NCBI GenBank assembly: GCA_030691805.1
Contig: JAUYDP010000290.1
Span: forward strand, 1 to 16,763
Source: Dehalococcoidia bacterium
GTDB lineage: Bacteria > Chloroflexota > Dehalococcoidia > JAUYDP01
DNA length: 16,763 nucleotides
Reading direction: 5' to 3'
How positions within the stretch are numbered: the first letter of the stretch is position 1; the number at the start of each line of letters is the position of its first letter. The notes beneath the pieces are model-generated. The model saw nothing but the letters and a program-made list of their open reading frames with translations, ran no database searches and was not told the origin of the DNA. This document shows positions 1 through 5,836 of the stretch, piece after piece. Position numbers and translations under genes: made by a program.

Positions 1-116
1 ACCTCCACGTCTATATCGCCCGCCTGCGCAAGAAGCTTGAACTGGACCCCCAAAAGCCGCGCTATCTGGTGACCGAGCCGGGCGTCGGCTACCGTCTACT
101 CGCTCAAGATCTCTAA
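1..116 (+). CDS. Response regulator, OmpR/KdpE type, C-terminal end (partial)
   Basis: Only the last 37 codons are in the window, read from base 3 and stopping at TAA 114-116; the 5' part lies outside. The residues include HVYIARLRKKLE, a short turn, and then a GVGYRL strand. This is the recognition helix plus C-terminal beta-hairpin wing of OmpR/PhoB-type winged-helix DNA-binding domains. Within that family, KdpE activates potassium-uptake genes under potassium limitation or salt stress. The next gene on the same strand is a K+ transporter, so a KdpE-like role is plausible, but the fragment alone identifies only the winged-helix family. The receiver domain and any partner kinase cannot be seen. 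Confidence 0.85.
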   Translation, partial: LHVYIARLRKKLELDPQKPRYLVTEPGVGYRLLAQDL

Positions 117-307
117 CTTCAACCGCTCCTCCCGCTTCGCCCAGCTAGCGCCCCTGACTCCGCTCACCGCCTAAACGTTGATGAAACTTTGAGCCCGGAG
201 CCAGCGATATTGACGCTCCGTTGAGTACGTGCGGTAGATAATTAAGAGTGGCAGGGCGGCCAGATGACCGCCAAGCGAGATAGCGGGCGCCCGCCCTCCT
301 GTTCAAC

Positions 308-2428
308 ATGGAAAAGACCAAACCATCCACATCCCCAGAAGCCAGCCAGGAGCCGGAGCGCGTCCCCACGCAGGACCGGCCTTCACCTGACCTGCAGGAA
401 AAGAGCCTTCTAAGCGGCCACAAGCCGGGCAGCCACTACGTGCGAATCGTACGCCCCTTCTCTCGCGAGTTCAGTCGCCAGGCTCCGGGACACCTGGTGG
501 CCACCGAGAGAGTGCTGGCGCCCAGGGGCGCTACCGGCCGGGCGCTCGAACTGCTGCGGCGCATCCTGATTGGCGTAAGGATTCGCAGCGCGCAGGAGAT
601 CCACGAGCGTCTGGGGGTTTTCAGAGGGTTGGCCATTTTCGCCTCGGACAATATCTCGTCATCGGCCTATGCGACCGAGGAAATCATGCGGGTGCTGGTG
701 CTGGCGGGGGCTGGGGCGCTCGCCATCACCATGCCGATCACCCTGGTGATCGTGGCTGTGCTGGCCATAGTCGTGACCAGCTACCAGCAGACGGTCCGAG
801 CTTACCCAAGTGGCGGTGGCTCGTATATCGTTGCCAGTCATAATCTGGGCCCTCTGCCGGGGCTCACGGCCGCTGCGGCGCTGGTGACCGACTATATCCT
901 GACGGTATCGGTCTCGATCGCCGCGGGCATCGCCGCCCTCACTTCGATCTTCCCCGTCCTATTCGAGCACCGTGTTGTGTTGGGCGTGGTGTTCGTAGCG
1001 GTGCTCTGCCTGGGAAACCTGAGGGGTATCCGTGAGAGCGGCAGCATCTTCGCTGCGCCCACCTATATCTACCTGATCGCCATTTTCGGATTGCTGGGTT
1101 ACGGACTTTTCAGGTTCGCCACTGGCAGTCTCCCAGCTTTCAGGGCGCCGGCCGGGTTGGGCCAGGCCCAGGGAATAGAAGCTCTCGGTCTGCTGCTCAT
1201 TCTGCGGGCATTCGCGTCTGGCTCAGTCGCCCTCACCGGTGTCGAGGCGGTTTCCAACGGCGTGCCCGCGTTCAAGCCTCCTGAATCCAAGAACGCAAGG
1301 GTCGTTCTCATCGCCATGGGCAGTCTCTTTGGCGCCATCTTCCTGGGGATGAGCTTCCTGGCCGGGCAGCTAGGCATCTTGCCCGATCCCTCCGAACAGG
1401 AAACGGTCATCAGCCAGCTCGCAGGGGCGCTGGTGGGCAGCAGCAGCCCGTTCCATTACCTGGTCCAGTTGTCAACCGCCTTGATCCTGGTGCTCGCAGC
1501 TAACACTGCGTTTGCCGACTTCCCCCGTCTGGCAAGTATCTTGGCCAAGGACCGGTATGTGCCCCGACAGTTCGCTTTTCGGGGTGACCGCCTGGCCTTC
1601 AGTGTGGGGATCGTGGTTCTGTCCATAGTTGCATCGGTGCTGATCATTGCCTTCCAGGGGAGTGTCACCAACCTGATTCCCCTGTATACCGTGGGCGTGT
1701 TTGTCGCTTTTACCCTCAGTCAGGCTGGCATGGTCCGGCATTGGTGGCTGCTCCGAGCCAGCGATCCCGGATGGCGGTCTCGGGCATTCTTCAACGGCTT
1801 GGGGGCCGTCGCCACCGGAGTGGTTGCGCTGGCGGTGGGCCTGGCTAAATTCGCCCTGGGCGCCTGGATGGTCTTGGTGCTCATTCCGGTGCTGGTCGTG
1901 ATAATGCTCGGCATTCACCGCCACTATCGAAACCTAGAAGATGCTCTGATGCTCGAACGGCCGGATACGTCGCTGCCGCCGATGGGGCCGCCGCGCGTGG
2001 TCGTTCCCGTGAGCCGGCTCGACCAGGTAGCACTCCAGGCGATCCGCTTTGCCCACTCCATTTCGCCCGACGTGACGGCCGTCCATATCGCCGAAGACCT
2101 TGACGAGGCGCAGGACGTGAAACGGCGCTGGGAGCGCTGGGGGGGTGAAGCGGACCTGGTGGTCGTCGAATCGCCTTACCGGGCCCTCATTCCACCGTTG
2201 CTGGCCTACATTAACGCTATGGAGAAGCAGGACCCGAAGCGGCCGATCACGGTCGTCCTTTCCATGTTCGTGCCGCGGCATTTCTGGGAGTTCTTCCTGC
2301 ATAATCAGACCGCTTTTCGACTGAAGATGCACCTCTTCTTTCGGCCCAATACCATCGTGATTGACGTGCCGTATCATCCAGGCTACGCGGGCGAGCTGGC
2401 GGCACCCATTAGCGAGCAGGAGAATTAG
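308..2428 (+). CDS. KimA-like APC-superfamily potassium transporter
   Basis: A 706-residue membrane protein. A charged, Pro/Ser-rich cytoplasmic N-terminus (about residues 1-105) leads into ASDNISSSAYATEE (residues 112-125). That matches the first-helix signature of the KimA (YdaO) branch of the APC superfamily, and AYPSGGGSYIVASHNLG (165-181) matches the following conserved loop. About twelve hydrophobic segments fill residues 128-545. The last ~150 residues are soluble with a Rossmann/USP-like pattern, ending in HNQTAFRLKMHLFF and VIDVPYH, typical of the KimA C-terminal cytoplasmic domain. KimA imports K+ with protons, and in Firmicutes c-di-AMP inhibits it. The 5' gene is a KdpE-like regulator and the 3' gene a USP-domain protein, which supports potassium transport over amino-acid transport. 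No good Shine-Dalgarno precedes ATG 308; a weak TTGACG (210-215)/TAGATA (235-240) promoter with a 19-nt spacer lies upstream. Confidence 0.85.
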   Translation: MEKTKPSTSPEASQEPERVPTQDRPSPDLQEKSLLSGHKPGSHYVRIVRPFSREFSRQAPGHLVATERVLAPRGATGRALELLRRILIGVRIRSAQEIHERLGVFRGLAIFASDNISSSAYATEEIMRVLVLAGAGALAITMPITLVIVAVLAIVVTSYQQTVRAYPSGGGSYIVASHNLGPLPGLTAAAALVTDYILTVSVSIAAGIAALTSIFPVLFEHRVVLGVVFVAVLCLGNLRGIRESGSIFAAPTYIYLIAIFGLLGYGLFRFATGSLPAFRAPAGLGQAQGIEALGLLLILRAFASGSVALTGVEAVSNGVPAFKPPESKNARVVLIAMGSLFGAIFLGMSFLAGQLGILPDPSEQETVISQLAGALVGSSSPFHYLVQLSTALILVLAANTAFADFPRLASILAKDRYVPRQFAFRGDRLAFSVGIVVLSIVASVLIIAFQGSVTNLIPLYTVGVFVAFTLSQAGMVRHWWLLRASDPGWRSRAFFNGLGAVATGVVALAVGLAKFALGAWMVLVLIPVLVVIMLGIHRHYRNLEDALMLERPDTSLPPMGPPRVVVPVSRLDQVALQAIRFAHSISPDVTAVHIAEDLDEAQDVKRRWERWGGEADLVVVESPYRALIPPLLAYINAMEKQDPKRPITVVLSMFVPRHFWEFFLHNQTAFRLKMHLFFRPNTIVIDVPYHPGYAGELAAPISEQEN

Positions 2429-2429
2429 C

Positions 2430-2918
2430 GTGGAGGTCTTGGGCCGGTCCGGACCCGTGGTCGTCTGCCTGGAGCCAGGGCATGATTTGGCGCCCCTGGT
2501 GGGATGCGGTACTGCGCTGGCGCGTTTCTTGGATGTAACCCTTTATCTGGCGGCCGTGTTTATCTTGCCAGACCAACGGCCGCTGGATCTTTCTGACAGC
2601 GAAGAAGAAACAGCCGAAGCCTTGCTCGAAGCTGCCGCTGGTCTCGTAACAGACGGCAGCTTGGCGCCAACCGAGGCAGTCTGGGTAGCCCGGAACTGGA
2701 CGGAAGCGGTTCAGCAGATTGTCGAGGAGGTTTCGGCCTCGGCCCTGGTGATCGGTTGGCGCGCGTCCGGGCCGCTGCACCGATTCGATGTCGGCCGCAC
2801 GCTGCTAAGAGCTGTTAGCTGCCCCGTAATCATGGTCGGACAAGCCCAAAGCGGCAAGCAGAAGCCCAGTTGGCCTGCTCGCTGGCTGGTCGAAGCCCAG
2901 TTGCAGCTTTCCGAGTAG
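2430..2918 (+). CDS. UspA-like universal stress domain protein
   Basis: A 162-residue soluble protein. It starts with the strand GPVVVCLEPGHDLAPLV and ends with the strand-helix-strand ALVIGWRASGPLHRF, VGRTLLRAVSCPVIMV, the alternating pattern of the universal stress protein (USP) fold. The glycine-rich ATP motif (G-2X-G-9X-G) is not clearly kept, so ATP binding is uncertain. GTG 2430 is chosen because AGGAG (2418-2422) sits 7 nt before it and it begins one base after the transporter's TAG stop (2426-2428). The frame stays open upstream to ATG 2361, but that start would overlap the transporter by 68 bases and has no ribosome site. The tight spacing implies co-translation with the KimA-like transporter. 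A likely role is a partner or sensor for it (inference). Confidence 0.75.
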   Translation: MEVLGRSGPVVVCLEPGHDLAPLVGCGTALARFLDVTLYLAAVFILPDQRPLDLSDSEEETAEALLEAAAGLVTDGSLAPTEAVWVARNWTEAVQQIVEEVSASALVIGWRASGPLHRFDVGRTLLRAVSCPVIMVGQAQSGKQKPSWPARWLVEAQLQLSE

Positions 2919-2970
2919 GATAGTTTTTCCCAAGCGGCAACCAGAACCGGCTTGTTCCACATACGCCCGC

Positions 2971-3039
2971 GGGTGGGCGTCAAGATTTCGCGGAAGTTGC
3001 CGGCAACTCTCCCCCAACGCGAAATTCTGACGCCCACCC
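2971..3039. repeat. Long imperfect palindrome, REP/MITE-like
   Basis: Arms 2971-2992 and 3018-3039 are reverse complements with two single-base interruptions (GGGTGGGCGTCA and TTTCGCG in the left arm; CGCGAAA and TGACGCCCACCC in the right). The centre holds a perfect palindrome, AGTTGCCGGCAACT (2995-3008). The whole would fold into one 69-nt hairpin. It has no following T-run, so it is not a standard intrinsic terminator, although it lies just 3' of the USP gene and could protect or end that transcript. It ends 16 bp before the -35 box at 3056. It looks like a small dispersed palindromic element. Confidence 0.7.
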
Positions 3040-3055
3040 TACGCTAGGGTTCTCC

Positions 3056-3084
3056 TTGACCACCTTAAGCAGCCGTGTTAGACT
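3056..3084 (+). promoter_or_regulatory. Sigma-70 promoter, first rnpB copy
   Basis: TTGACC (3056-3061), a 17-nt spacer and TAGACT (3079-3084) form a near-consensus sigma-70 promoter. The first RNase P RNA base (3091) lies 7 nt after the -10 box, the expected distance. The 29-bp promoter is identical to that of the complete rnpB copy 1005 bp downstream. Here it would transcribe a truncated RNase P leader and then the toxin-antitoxin pair. Confidence 0.75.
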
Positions 3085-3090
3085 AAACTT

Positions 3091-3248
3091 AGCCTGAGCA
3101 GACCAGGTGGCCGCGGGCCCGAAAGGGTCTGAGGAAAGTCCGGGCTCCACGGGCAGGGTGCTGGGTAACTCCCAGGAGGGGTGACCCTACGGAAAGAGCC
3201 ACAGAAACCGTACCGCCCCCGCTTCGGCGGGGGTAAGGGTAACGAAAA
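3091..3248 (+). pseudogene. Truncated 5' fragment of RNase P RNA (rnpB), first copy
   Basis: This stretch aligns with the first ~155 nt of the complete rnpB at 4096. It shares the P1 5' strand, the P3 GAAA-loop hairpin, the conserved GAGGAAAGTCCGGGCTCC block and the P12 hairpin. Similarity stops after TAAGGGT (3234-3240). The 3' strand of P1, the 3' strand of the P4 catalytic core and the rest are absent, so it cannot be an active ribozyme. Four substitutions separate the copies outside P12; one changes the conserved AAAGTGCCACAG block to AAAGAGCCACAG, suggesting relaxed selection. The P12 stem here is seven G-C pairs closed by C(UUCG)G, differing from the other copy but still paired. The fragment now forms the 5' leader of the toxin-antitoxin operon. 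Confidence 0.85.
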
Positions 3249-3285
3249 AATGCCCCATACATCTTCCTAAACGGGGGTGAGCACG

Positions 3286-3573
3286 GTGGCGAATGAGCCC
3301 AGAATAGTAAAGGTCGCACCTGGGAGCGAGCTTGCACAGTTATTAACAGGAGCTGCCTCTGGGCCTTTATTGCTCGAGAAAAACGGGGAGTTCTATCGCC
3401 TGGACCGTATGGAGAAGGAACCGGAAAACACTTGGGAGGGGTACGACCCAGAAAAAGTCAGAGAGGCCATCGGTGCCACCGCCGGAAGCTGGGCGGACCT
3501 GGATACCGACGCCCTCATCGCTGACCTCTACCGTGCCCGCGAAGAGGGGTCCAGACCAGTCACCAAGCCCTAA
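3286..3573 (+). CDS. Phd/YefM-like antitoxin of PIN-toxin pair
   Basis: A 95-residue acidic protein. Its first half (VKVAPGSELAQLL, GPLLLEKNGEFYRL) follows the strand-helix-strand pattern of Phd-type antitoxins. Its C-terminus (GSWADLDTDALIADLYRARE) is the Trp/Asp-rich toxin-binding tail found in antitoxins paired with PIN toxins. Start choice: GTG 3286 has GGGGGTGA (3273-3280), nearly the full anti-Shine-Dalgarno complement, 5 nt upstream. GTG 3277 in the same frame is possible but would place its initiation codon inside that site. It should bind and neutralise the toxin encoded next and repress their shared transcript, as known for this family. The nearest promoter is that of the truncated rnpB copy, so the messenger probably begins with RNase P RNA sequence (inference). 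Confidence 0.75.
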   Translation: MANEPRIVKVAPGSELAQLLTGAASGPLLLEKNGEFYRLDRMEKEPENTWEGYDPEKVREAIGATAGSWADLDTDALIADLYRAREEGSRPVTKP

Positions 3574-3968
3574 TGGCATACGTCATTGATGCTGACTGGG
3601 CGATCAACGCTCTGGCACAAAAGAGGCAGGCTTCCACCACCCTCCGCCGACTAGCACCGGAGGGGCTGGCTATTAGCTGGACCACCGTTGGGGAAATCTA
3701 CGAGGGCGCCTTCCAATATCCGGATCCTCAAGCCCACCTTGAAACGCTTCGTCAGTTCCTCCATCCTCTTCGCATCCTGGGGCTCAACGACCCCATCATG
3801 GAGCGTTTCGCTGGAATACGGGCCTCGCTGCGAAGGAGCGGACAGCTAATCCCGGACTTCGACATCTTACTCGCTGCTACCGCCCTACACCACGGTCTCA
3901 CCGTCCTAACCTTTAACCTTCGCCACTTCTCCCGGATTCCCGATTTAAAAGTCTACAAAGCAAGTTAG
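3573..3968 (+). CDS. VapC-like PIN-domain ribonuclease toxin
   Basis: A 131-residue protein with the PIN-domain layout. An N-terminal strand carries acidic residues (YVIDADW; D6 and D8), a middle helix carries a glutamate (GEIYEGA; E41/E44), PDFDILLAATA (D95, D97) supplies the third acidic position, and LTFNLRHFSRIP is the C-terminal strand and turn. PIN toxins of the VapC family are Mg2+-dependent RNases that cut tRNA or rRNA and stop translation. ATG 3573 shares its A with the antitoxin's TAA stop (TAATG), so translation is probably coupled, which keeps toxin dosage tied to antitoxin. About 90 bp later the second rnpB promoter region begins, with only a weak 5-bp hairpin (CAGAT/ATCTG) between. 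Confidence 0.88.
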   Translation: MAYVIDADWAINALAQKRQASTTLRRLAPEGLAISWTTVGEIYEGAFQYPDPQAHLETLRQFLHPLRILGLNDPIMERFAGIRASLRRSGQLIPDFDILLAATALHHGLTVLTFNLRHFSRIPDLKVYKAS

Positions 3969-4060
3969 CTTACGTTCACTACCACTACGCTCAGATAAGC
4001 ACATCTGGTGGTCCCCTTTTGCTATTTCCCAAATATTGTCCCGGGTTCGCGCGGGTTGCC

Positions 4061-4089
4061 TTGACCACCTTAAGCAGCCGTGTTAGACT
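4061..4089 (+). promoter_or_regulatory. Sigma-70 promoter of complete rnpB
   Basis: TTGACC (4061-4066), a 17-nt spacer and TAGACT (4084-4089), with RNA starting near 4096. It is base-for-base the same as the promoter at 3056-3084. Similarity between the two loci begins at CC 4059-4060 / 3054-3055, immediately before the -35 box, so the duplicated block is promoter plus gene start. Confidence 0.8.
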
Positions 4090-4095
4090 AAAATT

Positions 4096-4493
4096 AGCCT
4101 GAGCAGACCAGGTGGTCGCGGGCCCGAAAGGGCCTGAGGAAAGTCCGGGCTCCACGGGCAGGGTGCTGGGTAACTCCCAGGAGGGGTGACCCTACGGAAA
4201 GTGCCACAGAAACCGTACCGCCTCTGCCTCGCGCAGGGGTAAGGGTGAAAAGGTGAGTTAAGAGCTCACCAGCAGCGGGGCGACTCGCTGGCTGGGCAAA
4301 CCCCACCCGGAGCAAGACCAAATAGGAGGGACGCCGGTTGTTCTTGGAGCTATGCCCCAGGAAAACCGGCAGGGCTGCCCGGCCTCACCCTCGGGTTGGT
4401 CGCTGGAGGTGATGGGAAACCGTCGCCCAAGATGGATGGCCACCACCCACCGTATGGTGGGCACAGAACCCGGCTTACAGGTCTGCTCGGGCT
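4096..4493 (+). ncRNA. rnpB: RNase P RNA, bacterial A-type
   Basis: The catalytic RNA of RNase P, which removes 5' leaders from pre-tRNA. The ends pair as P1: AGCCTGAGCAGACC (4096-4109) with GGTCTGCTCGGGCT (4480-4493), 14 continuous pairs including one G-U. Conserved blocks are present in order: GAGGAAAGTCCGGGCTCC, AAAGTGCCACAGAAAC, the P12 hairpin, TAAGGGTGAAAAGGTG, CCCGGAGCAAGACCAAATAG, and ACAGAACCCGGCTTACAG, which completes P4. The length of about 398 nt is normal for the A type. No U-rich terminator follows; instead the 3' strand of P1 overlaps the end of a convergent gene (4475-4702). A truncated second copy of the first ~155 nt lies 1005 bp upstream, with a toxin-antitoxin pair between. 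Confidence 0.95.
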
Positions 4494-4702
4494 GTCCGCT
4501 CTTCGGCCTCTTCCACCTCCTGAAGTCGCAGGGACTCGTCCAACTGCTCCCGGGGAAAATAGCCCAGGTCCACCAATATCTCCCCTATCGGCCGGTATTC
4601 GCCCTTGCCGACAAGCTCGGCCGCCTTACGCAGCCCTTCGTAGAGTTGTTCCCGCGTGCAGGCGCCCAATTCTATCAGGATATCACCTACCAGCCGGGCC
4701 AT
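4475..4702 (-). CDS. Small stand-alone MshEN-like double-repeat protein
   Basis: A 75-residue protein made almost entirely of two ~25-residue repeats: RLVGDILIELG...REQLYEGLR (about residues 3-27) and RPIGEILVDLG...REQLDESLR (about 37-61). The pattern GxILxxLGxxxREQLxExLR is that of MshEN / GspE N-terminal domains, which in pilus and secretion ATPases can bind c-di-GMP through paired motifs of this kind. Here no ATPase is attached. A strong ribosome site (AAGGAAAGG) lies a few bases before ATG 4702, and the gene sits 28 bp after the two-domain protein, probably in the same transcript. Its last 19 bases overlap the 3' end of convergent rnpB. Whether it binds c-di-GMP is not known from the sequence. 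Confidence 0.75.
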   Translation of the reverse strand: MARLVGDILIELGACTREQLYEGLRKAAELVGKGEYRPIGEILVDLGYFPREQLDESLRLQEVEEAEERTARADL

Positions 4703-4730
4703 CGCTGCCTTTCCTTAGCTTGCGCACAAA

Positions 4731-5735
4731 TCACCAACTATCAGGTAGCTTAGCTACCAGTCTCCCATTACTGACCTCTAGACCGATACCGCCCATCCTC
4801 TCTTGCAACTTCTTAAAGAGGTCGGCCCTGCTAATTCCCTCCAAGGTGATCATTACCGTGGAAGCGCCGTCCAGGCTCAATACATTTATGATACGGCAGC
4901 CCGGAGAAAACGAGGTAATTATCTCCTGGAACCGGTTAAGGGCATCCAGCGATGCTATCGGGCTTGCCACGACTTCTACACCCCCATCGCCAATTAGATC
5001 AGGTGGCTCAAGATAGACCAGTGGCGGCTCCGGTGAAAGGGCAGACTGCTGGCCTGCGGGCGCCGGCTGTTCGGTCGGCGCCGGTAGGACCGGGGATTCA
5101 GGAAGAGCGCTCGCCGTCGCTACGACCTCCACACTATCACCAGGCAGGGTTACCTTGATTTGCCAGGATTTTGCTCCCTCTGGCCCTTTTGCCCCCTTTG
5201 ACACTTTCAGAAGGTTTACCGAGGCAGCCCCATCAAACAATTGGCTCACCGGCATGGGGACGTTGAGGAGCACATGGACGGTAGTCCCTTCCTTAGGCTT
5301 GCCCCAGGTACCCATCCAACGAATTTCCCCACGCTCCTTTAGCGCCCGCTCAAATATAACCAGACGGGCCGAAGCCACGGGAGGCATTACCCGTATCTCG
5401 ATCTTTCCCTCCAGTAACTCCTGTCCTGGGATGGCCGCATCCGGCTGCCGCCGCTGCTGCGCTTCTGGTCCCGCTTGAGCCAGAGTCTTACGTATAGCAG
5501 GGGCAGGGAACGTTTCTGGGGGGATGATCTCCACCTCGTAGCTTGGCCGTCCAGAATTGCCTCCGGATTGACCAGAAACGGCTTCTACAGCAGGAGCCTG
5601 CGGCCCCTCAACAGACTGTTCGCCTTCCATCGCTGGCCCGGTTTCTCCGCCGGTAAAGGCATCTTTGCTGGCATTATCGGCGGCTATTATTTGCTTTAGC
5701 AGTTCCTCCAACGATTCACTACCGCTCTCAGGCAT
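4731..5735 (-). CDS. Two-domain protein of unknown function, proline-rich linkers
   Basis: A 334-residue protein with no family I can name. An acidic, Gly/Pro/Ser-rich N-terminus (to about residue 105) precedes a folded region at about 112-197. A Pro/Ala linker (about 210-245) leads to a second folded region at about 252-330. The two regions look related: both have P-x-A-S-x3-L-x2-F-(E/Q) in a first helix, a TV-x-(V/I)-x-L strand, and a helix ending in LF, suggesting an internally duplicated alpha/beta domain. There is no signal peptide or membrane segment. ATG 5735 is preferred because AGGGG lies 8 nt upstream; the frame extends to ATG 5765, but that start has no ribosome site. It lies between fdhD and the MshEN-like gene on one strand. 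A scaffold or signalling role with the MshEN-like protein is only a guess. Confidence 0.7.
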   Translation of the reverse strand: MPESGSESLEELLKQIIAADNASKDAFTGGETGPAMEGEQSVEGPQAPAVEAVSGQSGGNSGRPSYEVEIIPPETFPAPAIRKTLAQAGPEAQQRRQPDAAIPGQELLEGKIEIRVMPPVASARLVIFERALKERGEIRWMGTWGKPKEGTTVHVLLNVPMPVSQLFDGAASVNLLKVSKGAKGPEGAKSWQIKVTLPGDSVEVVATASALPESPVLPAPTEQPAPAGQQSALSPEPPLVYLEPPDLIGDGGVEVVASPIASLDALNRFQEIITSFSPGCRIINVLSLDGASTVMITLEGISRADLFKKLQERMGGIGLEVSNGRLVAKLPDSW

Positions 5736-5836
5736 ATATGTTTCCCCTAACCTGGCCCCGGCCATGTAGGGGCGGATCTTGTGTCCGCCCAGTAACGCAC
5801 TCAGGCATGCATGTTTCCCCTAACCTGGCCCCGGCC
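5727..5836. repeat. 37-bp direct repeat pair (73-bp period)
   Basis: Positions 5727-5763 and 5800-5836 match in 35 of 37 bases (differing only as AT versus GC within CAGGCATnnATG). Each copy contains, on the minus strand, the last codons and TAG of fdhD, an AGGGG ribosome site and an ATG followed by CCTGAG. The 36-bp interval holds a GGGCGGA/TCCGCCC palindrome. The simplest reading is duplication of an ancestral fdhD-next gene junction, with the palindrome between the copies. Confidence 0.85.
5770..5790. repeat. Short GGGCGGA palindrome, dispersed-repeat type
   Basis: GGGCGGA (5770-5776) and TCCGCCC (5784-5790) form a 7-bp stem with a 7-nt loop, flanked by the 37-bp direct repeats. It resembles the GGGGCGGG palindrome at 13375-13397. 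It lies just after fdhD and lacks a T-run on either strand. Confidence 0.6.

Noticed and set aside
1934..2377. 147-codon minus-strand open frame within the transporter gene
   Set aside because: It is a shadow of the plus-strand coding sequence, whose frame gives the conserved KimA C-terminal domain.
3217..3240. GC-rich UUCG hairpin in the truncated rnpB as an intrinsic terminator
   Set aside because: It is followed by TAAGGGTAACG rather than a T-run, and it occupies the position of P12 in RNase P RNA.
4094..4321. Minus-strand open frame with a copy at 3089-3337 sharing the same C-terminus
   Set aside because: The shared peptide is simply the reverse complement of the duplicated rnpB 5' half, not a protein family.
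4352..5016. Plus-strand open frames of 133 and 206 codons starting inside rnpB
   Set aside because: They start within the conserved RNase P RNA and run antisense to two supported minus-strand genes; their composition looks like reversed coding sequence.
4720..5765. Possible FtsZ-like or pilus assembly assignment for the two-domain protein
   Set aside because: No GTPase, membrane or pilin motifs are visible; only the neighbouring MshEN repeats hint at pilus biology.
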